The position numbers and the translations under genes were made by a program. The notes beneath the pieces were generated by a model, which was not told the origin of the DNA, did not search any database, and worked only from the letters and a program-made list of their open reading frames with translations. DNA of 64,000 bases from Rosellinia necatrix. Taxonomy: Eukaryota; Ascomycota; Sordariomycetes; Xylariales; Xylariaceae. The stretch is taken from NCBI GenBank assembly GCA_021209875.1, contig JAGYVD010000001.1:5704001-5768000 (forward strand), given 5' to 3'. This document shows positions 49,251 to 60,136 of this stretch, piece after piece. The number at the start of each line of letters is the position of its first letter. Position 1 is the stretch's first letter.

Positions 49251-52200
49251 CTAACCAAGCCCAAAGAAGGACTCGCTGGCTTTCTGTGCATTTCTTATTA
49301 TGCTCTCTACAAGCTCCATAGACCCGTCCGATACTTCTGGTAAGTCAGGTGTCCCGCTGTCGTGGCCGGGCGGCGCTGGGCAGCTCATCGTGGGAGCCGG
49401 CATGGGGCGAAGTCCCCCGCCTGGGATGATGGCTGGGGGGTGCGATCTTATTGAATCAATTAGTGGGGATTCATGTGGTGCCACAAATTTCGGGGCTTGT
49501 GCGACGGCTGGTCGGGGTGGGTGCACAGGGGAGACCCGAAAACTGGGGGACTGAACCTGTTACTGTTAAGCACTGCTCTTGGGGGAATGTGCCGGGAAGA
49601 CCCGCTTACAACATGGTTTGGTTGAAATCCCGGATTGGGAATATGCCTGTAACTCTCAAGTTGGGTGTAAACCGGTAAAGGTTGCGGAGTAGGTGTCGTC
49701 GGTGCAGCGTTTGGGGTCGTGGTTTTGGCAGCAGCTTGCGAGGGCTGGGACACTGCCGGGCGAGAAGACGCCTGCATTTTGCGTAACGTCTCCCATGGTC
49801 GCGGTGCAGGGATGTGTGTCTTCTTGGGTACAGTCTTGACCGAAGTCACATGCACAGCAGTTCCTTGCGATGGGGTGGACACGGCGGGCAAGATTGGTGG
49901 CGGAATAGGAGTGGTAGACTTCGACTGTAGCCCATGTTTAGGACCAAACGGACTAAATGGAGATGTTGATGGCAACCCTGGCCCCTGAGTTGCCGGTGTC
50001 AATGGGGTACCTGAACATGAACCCGGAGAAGCGGCGGGTAATGGCGGAATCATTGCCAGCGGATGGGCTGTGCCGCCAGTGTCAGACTGCGTTTCTACTT
50101 TCACGTTCCTATTTTGTAGCATTGCGGCATAATGAGACCGAATCGCGGGATGTAGAGTCGCGCCCACGTTATCATTGACACCCCAACCGTTCGAGATACC
50201 AACCAAATTAGATTGCCAATTGGACGGCTCCCTCACCATTGATGATTGGGCTGCCGAGGGTGGTGCTTGTTGCATCGTAGGAGACGAGGCTAGAGCCGCG
50301 GCCGTACTAGGAGCTGTAGCTGGAGATAGAGCTGGCCTGTCATATGCAATAGGGGACCGGGATTGTGTGCTAGCACCGCTGGCGGCGTTAGCTGGTGGTA
50401 GGGTCGCTATAGCCGATTTATGAGCTGTTGGCGACGGCCCGGGGTTAGTTCCGTTCAAGCCTATTGATTGTGTTCGCACGCCGAACAATGCGTCGGGCGT
50501 CCGCATCAAATGCGCTCGTAGATTCCCCTCGTACCCATTTGTGAATCCACCCCAGTGGGCATACGGGGTCCTATACTTGGTGGAATCCCTAAAAGAACAT
50601 GATTAGAATGGATGGCGATGCAGAAGTAGACCCACGGAAGACTGACCTATTATGATGCACTTGGAAGAAGGCATATTTCTGGATAACACTCGGCCGGGGA
50701 TCCATGGGCAGATGTGACGACATGACTGATTGGAGTTGTCCCGCCAATGCTTGAGCTGTCGTGGAGGACGAGGGTCGAATTGCGGATGATGTCATTGGTG
50801 CATTAAGGGAAATATTGGACACTAACGAACTTGATCGCGCTCTCGCCTGTGTTTGAAATAACTGGCTATTCTGCGGCGACGGCGAAGGCCCAAGGCCGGG
50901 CGGTTGTGTGAAACCATGGCTGAAGGGTGACTTGGTAATAGAATCTACCCGCGCATGCCCATAAGATGAAGGAGGTGTACCAAATCTCTGCCCAGAACCA
51001 AGTGTGAGACGCCCACTATGACTGCTAATAGACGACTTGCTCCGTGTATGACCATTTCCAGTTGGAGTAGGTGGCGGTCGTGAGAGGGAAGATCGCCTTG
51101 ATTCGGACTGCTGCTTAGCTAGGGCGTTGGGGGTGCAGACGGCCTGGGTCCCAGCTTGTGGGGCAGAACCAGTAGAAGGCTGTAGCACAGGGAGTTGCGG
51201 TTGTTGGGCTGGGTATGCGGATTGTACAGGGAAGTAAGGGCCAGTTTGCGGCGCATCATCCCGTAATTGGGGCGGCTGCTGGTTTGATTGGTTTATATCA
51301 AAGGCAGAATGTGGTGGTGCCTTTTGTGATGTTTGTGGTGGCCGTTGCTGCGATGCTGGTGTAGCTGGTTGTACTTGTGGTGCCCGTTGGAAATGTTGCG
51401 CCTGCTGCCCAGGTGGTATGTATGGCGTATGCTGAAATTTATAATATGTTTGAGGAGAGGGGAGAGGAGCAGGCTGTGGCGGAGTAGAGTAGTTTGGTGG
51501 TCTAGTCATAGGTTGTGTGTGGTGGAAGAAGGCATTAGGAGTAGGCTTGGGTTCGAACTGCTGCGCAGTATAAGGAGAGGGATTCGGCACAAATTGGTGG
51601 GCGGTAAACGGAGTGCGGATATAGGATGGTGGTAAAGGATCTCGGGGTTTGTATTGGTATGGCTTGTCGGATTTTGGCACCGGAATCGGTGTATGGATAG
51701 AAAACGTTGAGCCATAAGGCTTCCGTGGTGGGTGTGGTAGAGGAGCTGGTCGAGGCAGAGAATCCAGGAAATTACTTTTGCAATTGTGTTGCTTTTTCCG
51801 AGGATCTTCGGTGTATTGTGGCCGGGCTTCGGTAGATCTCTTCCCTAGATAATACCAGACCTGGTTCTCCTTGGACAAGTCCACCTTGGCTTGAGCTTTG
51901 TTTGTTTCAAGATCATGGTGGTTGAACTCTGCCCAGACAAAGCCACCTTCAACAAATGGCTCCTCAGGGCGAGGAAGCTCCTCGAATCGTTTTCTAGTCG
52001 CATTGACAAGCTCCCTAGCCCTGCGCGAGGTTGGCATTGGAATGGCATTTTGTGATGCGTGTGGCAGATGCAGGTCGGCTGGGTCCGGGAGTAACAACCA
52101 TTTCCATTCGACATCCAACCGGTCCCTAGAAATTGTTAGTACCTGACTGCTGCTAAGACTGGGTGGGTGTATATACCCGTTGGGTAGAATGTCTATGAGG

Positions 52201-54805
52201 AGGGTCTGTTCGCTGTCCCGGTTTTCAACGACAATACCTGCAAAGATATCACCACGGTGATATTGGAATTGACAAATATCACCCTTCTTGAGCGCAGAGG
52301 CAGCTCGTCGTGTCTTCTGGCAATCATCCAACGTATCCCCATCCAGCTTCCGATCACGCTTTGCCCTATGAAACCGGCAACTAAACTCAAATGCCTGTTC
52401 TTTATATTCTGTACCATCCTCGCTGAAAACTGGAACATCGGCTTCTTCGACGAAGACACCTGCAGCGGCAGCGCATGTTGCATGATAGGATCTTGCACAC
52501 TTTTTGTGGGAACACTGAAAGCAGGCACCCCTTTTGGAGCGACAAAACAAACACTTGAGGTCAAGCCGATCTTTACTAATGTTGGCAGTGTTCGCAACCA
52601 CTTCCTTCCCATCGACCATTTCAATCCAAGTCTCGGTGCCATACAGAGCACAGAGGCGGTGAGCTTTGCGGTCATCGTCAGTCGGTAATAATTCGAAACC
52701 GGGAATATCATGCGGGCATAGGCAACAAGGCGGCTCGACTTGGCTCTTGAGACGTAGTCGGATCTTTTTGGCCTTCTTCTCTCCTTTGGCAGCGGCTGCG
52801 CGCTTGCGTTTCCGTCCGGACGACTTGAATTTGAGAGCATGAGTAGAAAGAGGCGTAGGCATGCCAGTCTCAGGCTCATCTTCATCGTCCTCGTCTTCGT
52901 CGTCGTCGTCATCGTCATCCTCCGTCTCTTCGTAATCCGTTTCTTCACCGCGCAGCTTTCGTTCAATTTCATATACATCAACCCATACGCTGTCTTGGGC
53001 TTGTGCGCATTCGCACTTCTTAGCAATTCTCCCCATCGACAGCCAGGAATCCAGGGCGAAGTTGACAGCTTCTGCACAATTGTACCCCAGGTTATACCCG
53101 GAGTGATAGCCATAGGGATAAGTCACGACGAATTCTCCGGGATAGGAAACACATTTGTTGACTTTAATGTTGAAGTACTGCTGAAGATGGTTTGGAGAAA
53201 TTAAAAAGGCTTTATGGCGCAGGAATTGACCGCAAGCTTTGGCATCCGTGGGCCAGATGCTTTTCATAGCAGCTTCGAATCGGCGAGCATCACCTTGAGA
53301 AATGCTATACCACTGTTTTGGTGCGCCAAAATGAAGGTAGTTGATACTGTAGAGATCCACGTCCTCTAAATGCCATGCGAATGTAGCCTTCCACATGCCG
53401 AGGTACAGGTAGGCCGTGTTGACACCAGGAACCTTAGTTCCTAGGACGTCGAGGAGGTTGGGAAGCCTATTGAGATTCCAGTTCTCGGTACTGTCATCAA
53501 ATAAAGTTCCTAGAACATCGGCCCCGTAGAGCGGAGGCGCATAAGTGAGAGTCTTCCAGTAAATACGTTCAAGTTCCTCACATCTCTCGGGTGTGTAGTC
53601 AGAGATGTCCATTTTATAGTCGAAATGTTTAAAAGCTTCCTCGTCAATCTTAGCAGAGCCTTCTCGCCGAGCAAATTTACGTCGAGCCGAAGTGCTCTGT
53701 TCCTTGGGCTTCGCCTGTCTTGAACCGCCCATCCGACCTATAATCGATGGAATGGGATCGTCGTCTTCAATCGCATCACCAATGTCTTGTTCGACGGAAT
53801 CAATCACGGCCTCGGCGGACCTCGGCGAGACCGGTGTCATAGGACGCTCGTCAAGCTCTGTAGGACCACCCTTTGCGCCGCCCTTCTTCGTCTTGCTCCT
53901 CGTTGAGCGGCTGCTAGTACCAACCCCAGCGCCGCGCCTCTTTGCACCGGAAGGCGTCGAAACCGGTGTTCCCTTCGGCTTGGGAGGGGCCTGTGCGCGC
54001 CTCTCTCCTCGCCTGGCAGGGGGCTGATGCTCGCTTTGGTCACAAAGCTGTCGCCACTGTGGCAGATTGTAGGCGCGCTGGTGGAGAATATTCACCTGAC
54101 GATAGGTGCCATTGGATCCCATGATCTCCTGTTTGATGGGCTCACGGACTCTGATCTGCTTAACTAAGTCATCGAGCGCAGGAAGCTGGTCCCTCCACTC
54201 TTGGGGCGGTATAATCTTGACGATACCGGACTTCATCCCGTAGGAATCGATCTTTTCCATCTGTTCGTAATTGGAGTCAGAGTCAGCGGCATAACAATCA
54301 CGGCACACACGATCATGAGGGAAGTTGCGACGCGCGGGCAACGTACGAATTTCTTGAAGTCCTTGAACTGGTGCATGTCCGGCTTAAAGACGGGGACAGT
54401 GCCGGACCAGTGGTCGGGTGTAACCTCACCGATGTCCTCGTCCTGGGGCGCCGGCTGGGTCTCGGGCTGGACGGACGGCGCAGAAAAGAAGGGCGGCTGA
54501 CCAGGCTCAAGGGTGGGATCCTCGATGTCGCTGAGTTCAGAATCGTCGCTGCCATCGCTGCCGTCGAGCTTCATTGCGCCGTTGCTATCGGGTGGGGAGT
54601 GCAAGCCGATGGGTTTGGGGGATGCCTGAGGTTCTGCATAGTCCCCGGGCCCGTGTGCGGCTTTGGCATCGGGATGCACGCCATTGGGGTGGCCATCATC
54701 GGCACGATGCGGCTGATCGCCGAGGGGCGGCGACGTCGACTCGTGGGTTGGAAGCTCGGGCGCAGGCGCCACGGCGACGGTGGCGGCGGTCGCTTCGGCG
54801 GACAT
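49251..54805 (-). CDS. KDM4/JMJD2-type histone demethylase (JmjN, JmjC, extended PHD)
   Basis: Fe(II)/2-oxoglutarate lysine demethylase, expected to act on H3K9 and/or H3K36 methyl marks in the nucleus. Five exons: 54805..54347, 54260..52177, 52125..50647, 50588..49610, 49556..49251; 1768 aa. JmjN (~136-180) is split by intron 1 between DFKKF and MEKIDSYG. JmjC (~410-570) has the iron ligands H450, E452 (AWHLEDVD) and H539 (YGYHSGYN), plus a zinc pair CEC near 569-571. An acidic run (~590-619) and a KRKR-type basic patch precede an extended PHD (~664-786). The remainder is Pro/Gln/Ser-rich. Intron 2 (51 nt, TACTAAC branch) is stop-free and in frame. The last intron (49557-49609, GTAAGC to AACAG) reveals a terminal exon ending ..ESIIRNAQKASESFFGLG. 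A. nidulans KdmA is the nearest named relative I can suggest. Confidence 0.93.
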
Positions 54806-55044
54806 GGTAGCGATCCAAAGGCTACATGCGGTCAACAACGGACGAGGTAAGTTTCCTCATCGACGCAGACGGCCGATCGCAGCGGTTTCGTCGAAACCGC
54901 CTTCGGTTAGTCGGTCGATCGAGGGTGCGTCGGGGGTCGGTGCAATGCGAAGTCCAGAGCACCGGCAGCCAAGGTGGGTGTGTGCGACGTTTTTTTTACT
55001 TCCTCCGCCGGCTCATTCGTCGTGAGTCCGCCGATCGGCTGTGT

Positions 55045-55070
55045 TGTGCTGTGCTGTGCTGTGCTGTGCT
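55045..55070. repeat. (GTGCT)n pentanucleotide repeat
   Basis: About five GTGCT units, roughly 240-265 bp upstream of the KDM4 start codon. Confidence 0.9.
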
Positions 55071-57659
55071 GGGTCGGGCTTGGGTTTGTTCTCCGGTTGG
55101 ATTGAAGGATGGACGGGTCTGGTCGAGGGATGAAGAGGTAGTTAGTTTGGTGGTTCAGGGGTGGACCGTGAGCTGCACTCAGCCCACAGGTCGGTTCTGG
55201 TTGGATGGTTCTGTCGTGCCAATGGAGGCAGCTAATCGAAGCTGGGCTTAGTAGAGGCTCCGCGGGGAAGTGAATTGTTAGGGAGGTCAAACGCTAGTCC
55301 AAGTGTCTAGGCAGCTGGCTATGGTGTGGCTTACGCATCTGGGGTGGTTCGATACACTGTTTGAATTACACGTTGGTGGCCTGATGCCCCGATTCAGCAT
55401 TGCCCCGCGGGCCAACATGAGATTAGGAAGGCCCCGTACCACTAGTTACTTCCTACGTCGGTTAGTTATTTTAGGTAATATTTGCACTAGTCAGCTAGCT
55501 AAGGACATGAAAGCTGATTTTATTGAGTTTGTGCCAGAGATGTCCCGAAGGAAAGACCAGTCCTTGTTCGCCCAGGAATGAGTGACAGAAAGGAAGAAAA
55601 AGTTGCCACATACATATCTAGGGAGGCACTTACCTAACATTAAGATGATACTAAGTACCTGCCTCGGCAGGGTACCTACTAGTATGCATGTATCAATCAC
55701 ATCCCACATCTATTAGCTAGGTTACGTAGGTATCTACTTCCTAGGTAGGTTAGGGGTAGGTGGGATAGACACCATCAGATAAACTTCAGCAACGTGATTC
55801 GCTGACGATTTAGGTAGGGAGTTGGTATGTATGCCCGTCATGCAGTCAAGCTACGTGCATCTTCTCTTAAATGGTCAAGACCGCCCCGTAGTTCCTCCCA
55901 TCGCCCTACCTGCATATGACCTCGAATTAGATGCATCGCATCTCTACTCCGTCACCTAGATACTCATTTTACCAGACCCAGGGCTACTATGAAATGTCCA
56001 ACTTGCCAACGGTATAAAAGGCGTCGTGGCGCAGTTGTTTGTTTACCGTACTCCAAACAATAAACAATTGATGGATTTCCATTACATCATCGTTTTATGA
56101 TCATCATTGTCACTTGAGCCCACATCGCAGCTACCCCACCCACATACACACACAATGCTAGGTATTCTCCCCGAAAGAAGCAAGGAAAATCGAATAAAAA
56201 GAAACCAAATTGCTACGTAGTGCGCCTAGCTACTGTATTTCATCGGCCAAACTAAATTTTTGGTATTAATCCATCGGTATCTGCGGACAGCATGGGAAGA
56301 ATCTCGATTCTAAAGCATTTGCTCCAACCGCAATCTACTCTTTCTAACTAGCTGTCATCTGAGTTAGAATACTACTCAAGTACCTAATGGATAACCTGAC
56401 AGTCTAATCTGTAGCACACAATTAATTACCTCGTCAACCCAACGTTACCTGTTACCTACCTATCTTCGCCACAGGCTTGCTTTAGGAGCCACAAACAAGG
56501 CACCTAAAGAGGCTTTCTTGATACCTGGGTTAGTTACCCCCTCCCATTCATCCTCCTCCGCCCTAGATCATTTAATACTAACTAGATAATGCTTCTAGAC
56601 GAGCTCGCGCAGTCTCAACAACTGCTTTCCTTGCTGGCCACGACGTGCTACTACGACTTAATCACACACACCTTGGTTCTAAGCTGTATTTTCTAACAGT
56701 CAGGGCAATTAGCTTGGTCTATGACGAGCAGGCTGTATTTTTAGTATTGATATCTTCTTACAGTATCCCTTCAGCAACCGTTAATCAGGCTGATTAGGTA
56801 TGACCATAGTTTTGGTAGGCTATCTATAGTTGAGGGTCCAGGAGCTTAGAATGTGATTATGCGCTCGACTAATTCGCAGTACTGCGATCTGATGAAAACT
56901 AGTACAACGACCATGCCAATTTTTGATTGCCTATGTGATTCATAGGCCCTACGTAATGTGAGGCCGGAGAGCTGCCATATTTAATTCATCAACCCATATC
57001 CGCGGCGAGTGCCGAGATTAAAAAGATCTAGAGTTATAAGTACTTGGGACAGAAGAATGCCATGTTTAGTAATTTGGGTATTTTTTCTTATTCAACTATC
57101 GTTCTCACATCTCCTCGACGCCCCAAAGGTGCAACATGCAACCTTCAAGGCCGGAGGCTGGGCAGGCAACTCATCTTTTTCAACCTCATCATGATTATCA
57201 TCAACAACAAATGACAATGATAGAAAGGAGAAAAGAAACGAGAGCCGGGCAGCTGGTTGTCGTCCTCTCATCCGCGCGCCGCTTCAACGTGATTATCTAG
57301 ACAAGATGGTGTACAAATTAAAAAGCGGTATGCCTTGCAGGGCAGACAGACAACATTGTAATAAGCTCGTACATCCCAATCGACACCTTTTCCGCCTCAC
57401 TCGCTCCCGCCCGCGCATCTCTGGCCGACCCGAGGATTTCCCCCCTCCCAATCCTGGGTGATGCGCGAGGTAAAAAAAAAAAATATAACAGACACTAGGT
57501 GAAGGGGCAATAGACACTAGTGATTAAATGTGTTGTGCGCCGTGACGACACGAAGGACTGGATTGGACATTATCAAAGGCTGGCTAGCCCCTCTCCCGTC
57601 GCGTGGCTGCAGAGTTCCCTCCTCCCCCCCGATCCGTAGGGTGGCAAGCCTCGAGTAGC

Positions 57660-57677
57660 AAAAAAAAAAAAAAAAAA
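57660..57677. repeat. Poly-A run
   Basis: An uninterrupted A homopolymer. Confidence 0.9.
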
Positions 57678-58363
57678 CCAGCGAGTGAGAGGCGAGGGAC
57701 ATGACAATCAATCCGAGGAGGCCCATGTGGTGTCCCGCCTTCAAGTTACCGGTTTATGCTCGTATCCAAGACTTTTTAATGACCGCAAATGCATGATAAA
57801 ATGGATGTGGCTCGCCGCTCCCGTTTTGTAGTACCCAGCAGATACATCCCAACACCACGGTCGAAACACGACACCGGATCAAGGTAGAGGGGAGAGAGAG
57901 TAAAAATAATAATAATAAAGTGCAAAACGCCCGCATGCGGCCTGAAAGAGCGATCCCATTCGCTGGGTTCGCGGGCGGGCGGCGGACGTACTGCAATCAT
58001 CCAATACAAGGCCGTTTCATTAGTAGGTGAAACGCTCGTGCATCGGGGCGCTCCCGTCATATCGGGAAGAGAGAGAGAGAGAGGGAAAAACACCCAACTC
58101 CGGCGGCCAAAAAAAAAAAAAAGCAGAGACCGCGCCCCTAAAAGACGGGCAACAGAATGGTATCTCTATGCGCCAAAAAAAAAATGCCAGTTAACATAAA
58201 AATAAAAACTTTTCAAGGAAAGTGGCCAAAGGAGTGAAAATTGACGTTTCAATGTCGTGAATGGGGGTCGTTTCATGTCATGGAACACCGTGGGCTCATC
58301 TCATAATGCCGTCTGTCTGTCGTCGAGTCTCCTTTGCAATACGTTACGCGCGATCAACGCCCG

Positions 58364-58393
58364 TCTCTCTCTCTCTTCTTCTTCTTCTTCTTC
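58364..58393. repeat. (TC)n-(TTC)n microsatellite
   Basis: The array lies immediately downstream of the stop codon of the minus-strand gene, in its 3' untranslated region. Confidence 0.9.
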
Positions 58394-58396
58394 GTT

Positions 58397-60136
58397 TTAC
58401 TTCCGCAGACTGACGCGGTCCGTGAGGTGGCGCCAGAAGCTCGGGCGTCGCCTCTCGGATCCGGTGGGCGAGCTCATGGTCGCCTCCCGCACCATGGGCC
58501 CGACGATGTCCTCGTCGCCGCGCTCGGGGAACTTGCCCTCGCCGTCCATGATGGGCACCGTGGTGAGGATGTTGTCGTCGAACTTGTCGTAGAACATGTC
58601 CTCGCCGCTGGCCATGACGGCCTTGGCGGTCTTCTCGTAAAACATGCGCCAGGTGATGTCGATCTCGGCCCACTTCTCCTCCGTGTACTTGTACGTCTTG
58701 GACGTGAGGCCGTAGTGCTCGCCGGTCCGGACGAGGTGCTTGGTGTAATTGACGCGTGCCGTGTCCCAGTCCGCCCGGAGCTCCCGGAGCGACGAGGGGG
58801 TCGCGACCGAAGGTCGGTACGGGGCGGGGAGGATATTAAAATTAGCGTGCCCGAGACGGTCGGACCAGGAGTCCGGCTCGGGAAAGGGCGTCATGTCACT
58901 CGATGACATGATCTGGCGGAAAGACGAGATCGATGGTTTGGAGCTGATCGGAGGGGACAGGAGTAGCGGTGACTGCGGCTCCCCGTCGAACGGAGAGGCG
59001 ATGGTCGGCGACTGCAGCGGCGAGGGCTGGGCGGGCGCGTAATCGGGACAGGTGCCAGACATCATGGGGGGCAGCAGGGGCGTCGTCGCCTGCGCACGCT
59101 CTCGCTGAAGATGCGACAACCTGGAATCAGCTTGGTCCACGTCCAGATAGCCGGGCGCCGTGATGCTGTCGGTGCTGTCGAAGAACGACAGAGCCGGCGT
59201 TGGCGGCAGCGGCGGCTCGTTCGAGCGGTCGGGGAGATAGCGGTTGGACCTCGACACCGACGAGGATCGGCTCGAGGCAGCACGCGACGTGGAGCGGCGC
59301 TCCGAAGCCATGTCGGGAACCGGCGAACTGACGACGCTCAGCTTCCTGGGCGACTTCCATCGGACCAACGAAGGGAAACGCGAGCCGATGCGATGCGACA
59401 GGCCCATGAACGGCGGCAGAGACCCGTTGCGCTGTTTCATCCTCGACGAGCGTGGAGAAGCAGGCGAGTCGCTATCGCTGAGACAGCCGAGGTCGGATTC
59501 AAATTTCCTGCCGCGCGCATAGAAGCTGGTCGTGGTGCGCACGAGATCCGCTTCCCGATGGGTGCAAGCATCGGCGCCTGGGGATCGTACAGTGGTTAGA
59601 ATACGGGTCGTACTATGGGACATGCTACGGGAGGGTGATAGCTCAGAAAGGGAATAAATGGACCTACACAAGCAGTCGTACAGGCCGAATTTTTCAGAAA
59701 GCTCGTCGCATGCCACATGGGTGTTTTTGATGTAGTGGTTGAAGCGGTCATATTCAAAGAGTTCTTCCTCGACGACATCGTCGAGCGCGCGTTTGCCGGG
59801 CGTTTGCAAGACCTGTGTGGGTGAGCAGGGCAGGTCTTCACAACTGGTGGTAGGTAACGCCAGATCAAACGAGGACATGGAACTCGAGTAGCGTAGGTGT
59901 CCCCGGGCAGAGAAGGTCGGTGTTACCGGCGAGGTTATCTCTGACGAGAACGAGTCTGTCGGGGTGAATGTGTAATGGCGTGAGTGTTGGTATTGCCAGT
60001 CGCCGCGCTGCGGTGAGAGGACATCGCCGTCTGTATTTTCAAGCGTCGTCGTGACGGCAACAGCGGCAGCCTCCTCTTGTTTCCTCCTTCGCTCGACTAG
60101 CAAAGGCAGCCGGAGGGGGCGTAGACCAGGAGACAT
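58397..60136 (-). CDS. Ser/Pro-rich protein of unknown function with conserved C-terminal block
   Basis: Exons 60136..59668 and 59577..58397; 549 aa, starting MSPGLRPLRLPLLVERR. The frame is open upstream only through a TTG. The 90-nt intron (59578-59667; GTAGGT donor, CTAAC branch, CCCAG acceptor) is in frame and stop-free, so a naive reading adds 30 residues. The protein is rich in Ser, Pro and Arg, with poly-Ser/Arg phosphorylation-like stretches (RSTSRAASSRSSSVSRSNR). The last ~125 residues (from 423) look folded and conserved: LRADWDTARVNYTKHLVRTG, then EKWAEIDITWRMFYEKT. The N-terminal part also has a compact segment (FEYDRFNHYIKNTHVACDEL). There is no signal peptide or membrane helix. 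I do not recognise a named family. Confidence 0.8.
   Translation of the reverse strand: MSPGLRPLRLPLLVERRRKQEEAAAVAVTTTLENTDGDVLSPQRGDWQYQHSRHYTFTPTDSFSSEITSPVTPTFSARGHLRYSSSMSSFDLALPTTSCEDLPCSPTQVLQTPGKRALDDVVEEELFEYDRFNHYIKNTHVACDELSEKFGLYDCLCRSIYSLSELSPSRSMSHSTTRILTTVRSPGADACTHREADLVRTTTSFYARGRKFESDLGCLSDSDSPASPRSSRMKQRNGSLPPFMGLSHRIGSRFPSLVRWKSPRKLSVVSSPVPDMASERRSTSRAASSRSSSVSRSNRYLPDRSNEPPLPPTPALSFFDSTDSITAPGYLDVDQADSRLSHLQRERAQATTPLLPPMMSGTCPDYAPAQPSPLQSPTIASPFDGEPQSPLLLSPPISSKPSISSFRQIMSSSDMTPFPEPDSWSDRLGHANFNILPAPYRPSVATPSSLRELRADWDTARVNYTKHLVRTGEHYGLTSKTYKYTEEKWAEIDITWRMFYEKTAKAVMASGEDMFYDKFDDNILTTVPIMDGEGKFPERGDEDIVGPMVREATMSSPTGSERRRPSFWRHLTDRVSLRK

Larger units (their letters stand above)
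54806..58396. other. Intergenic: KDM4 promoter side and 3' flank of the Ser/Pro-rich gene
   Basis: About 3.6 kb. A (GTGCT)n array lies in the likely KDM4 leader. The middle is AT-rich with TACCTA motifs, an A-run at 57660-57677, and TC/TTC arrays at 58364-58393 that end three bases before the next stop codon. No gene is supported. Confidence 0.55.

Noticed and set aside
54806..54838. Longer start for KDM4
   Set aside because: It begins at TTG; the in-frame ATG is at 54805.
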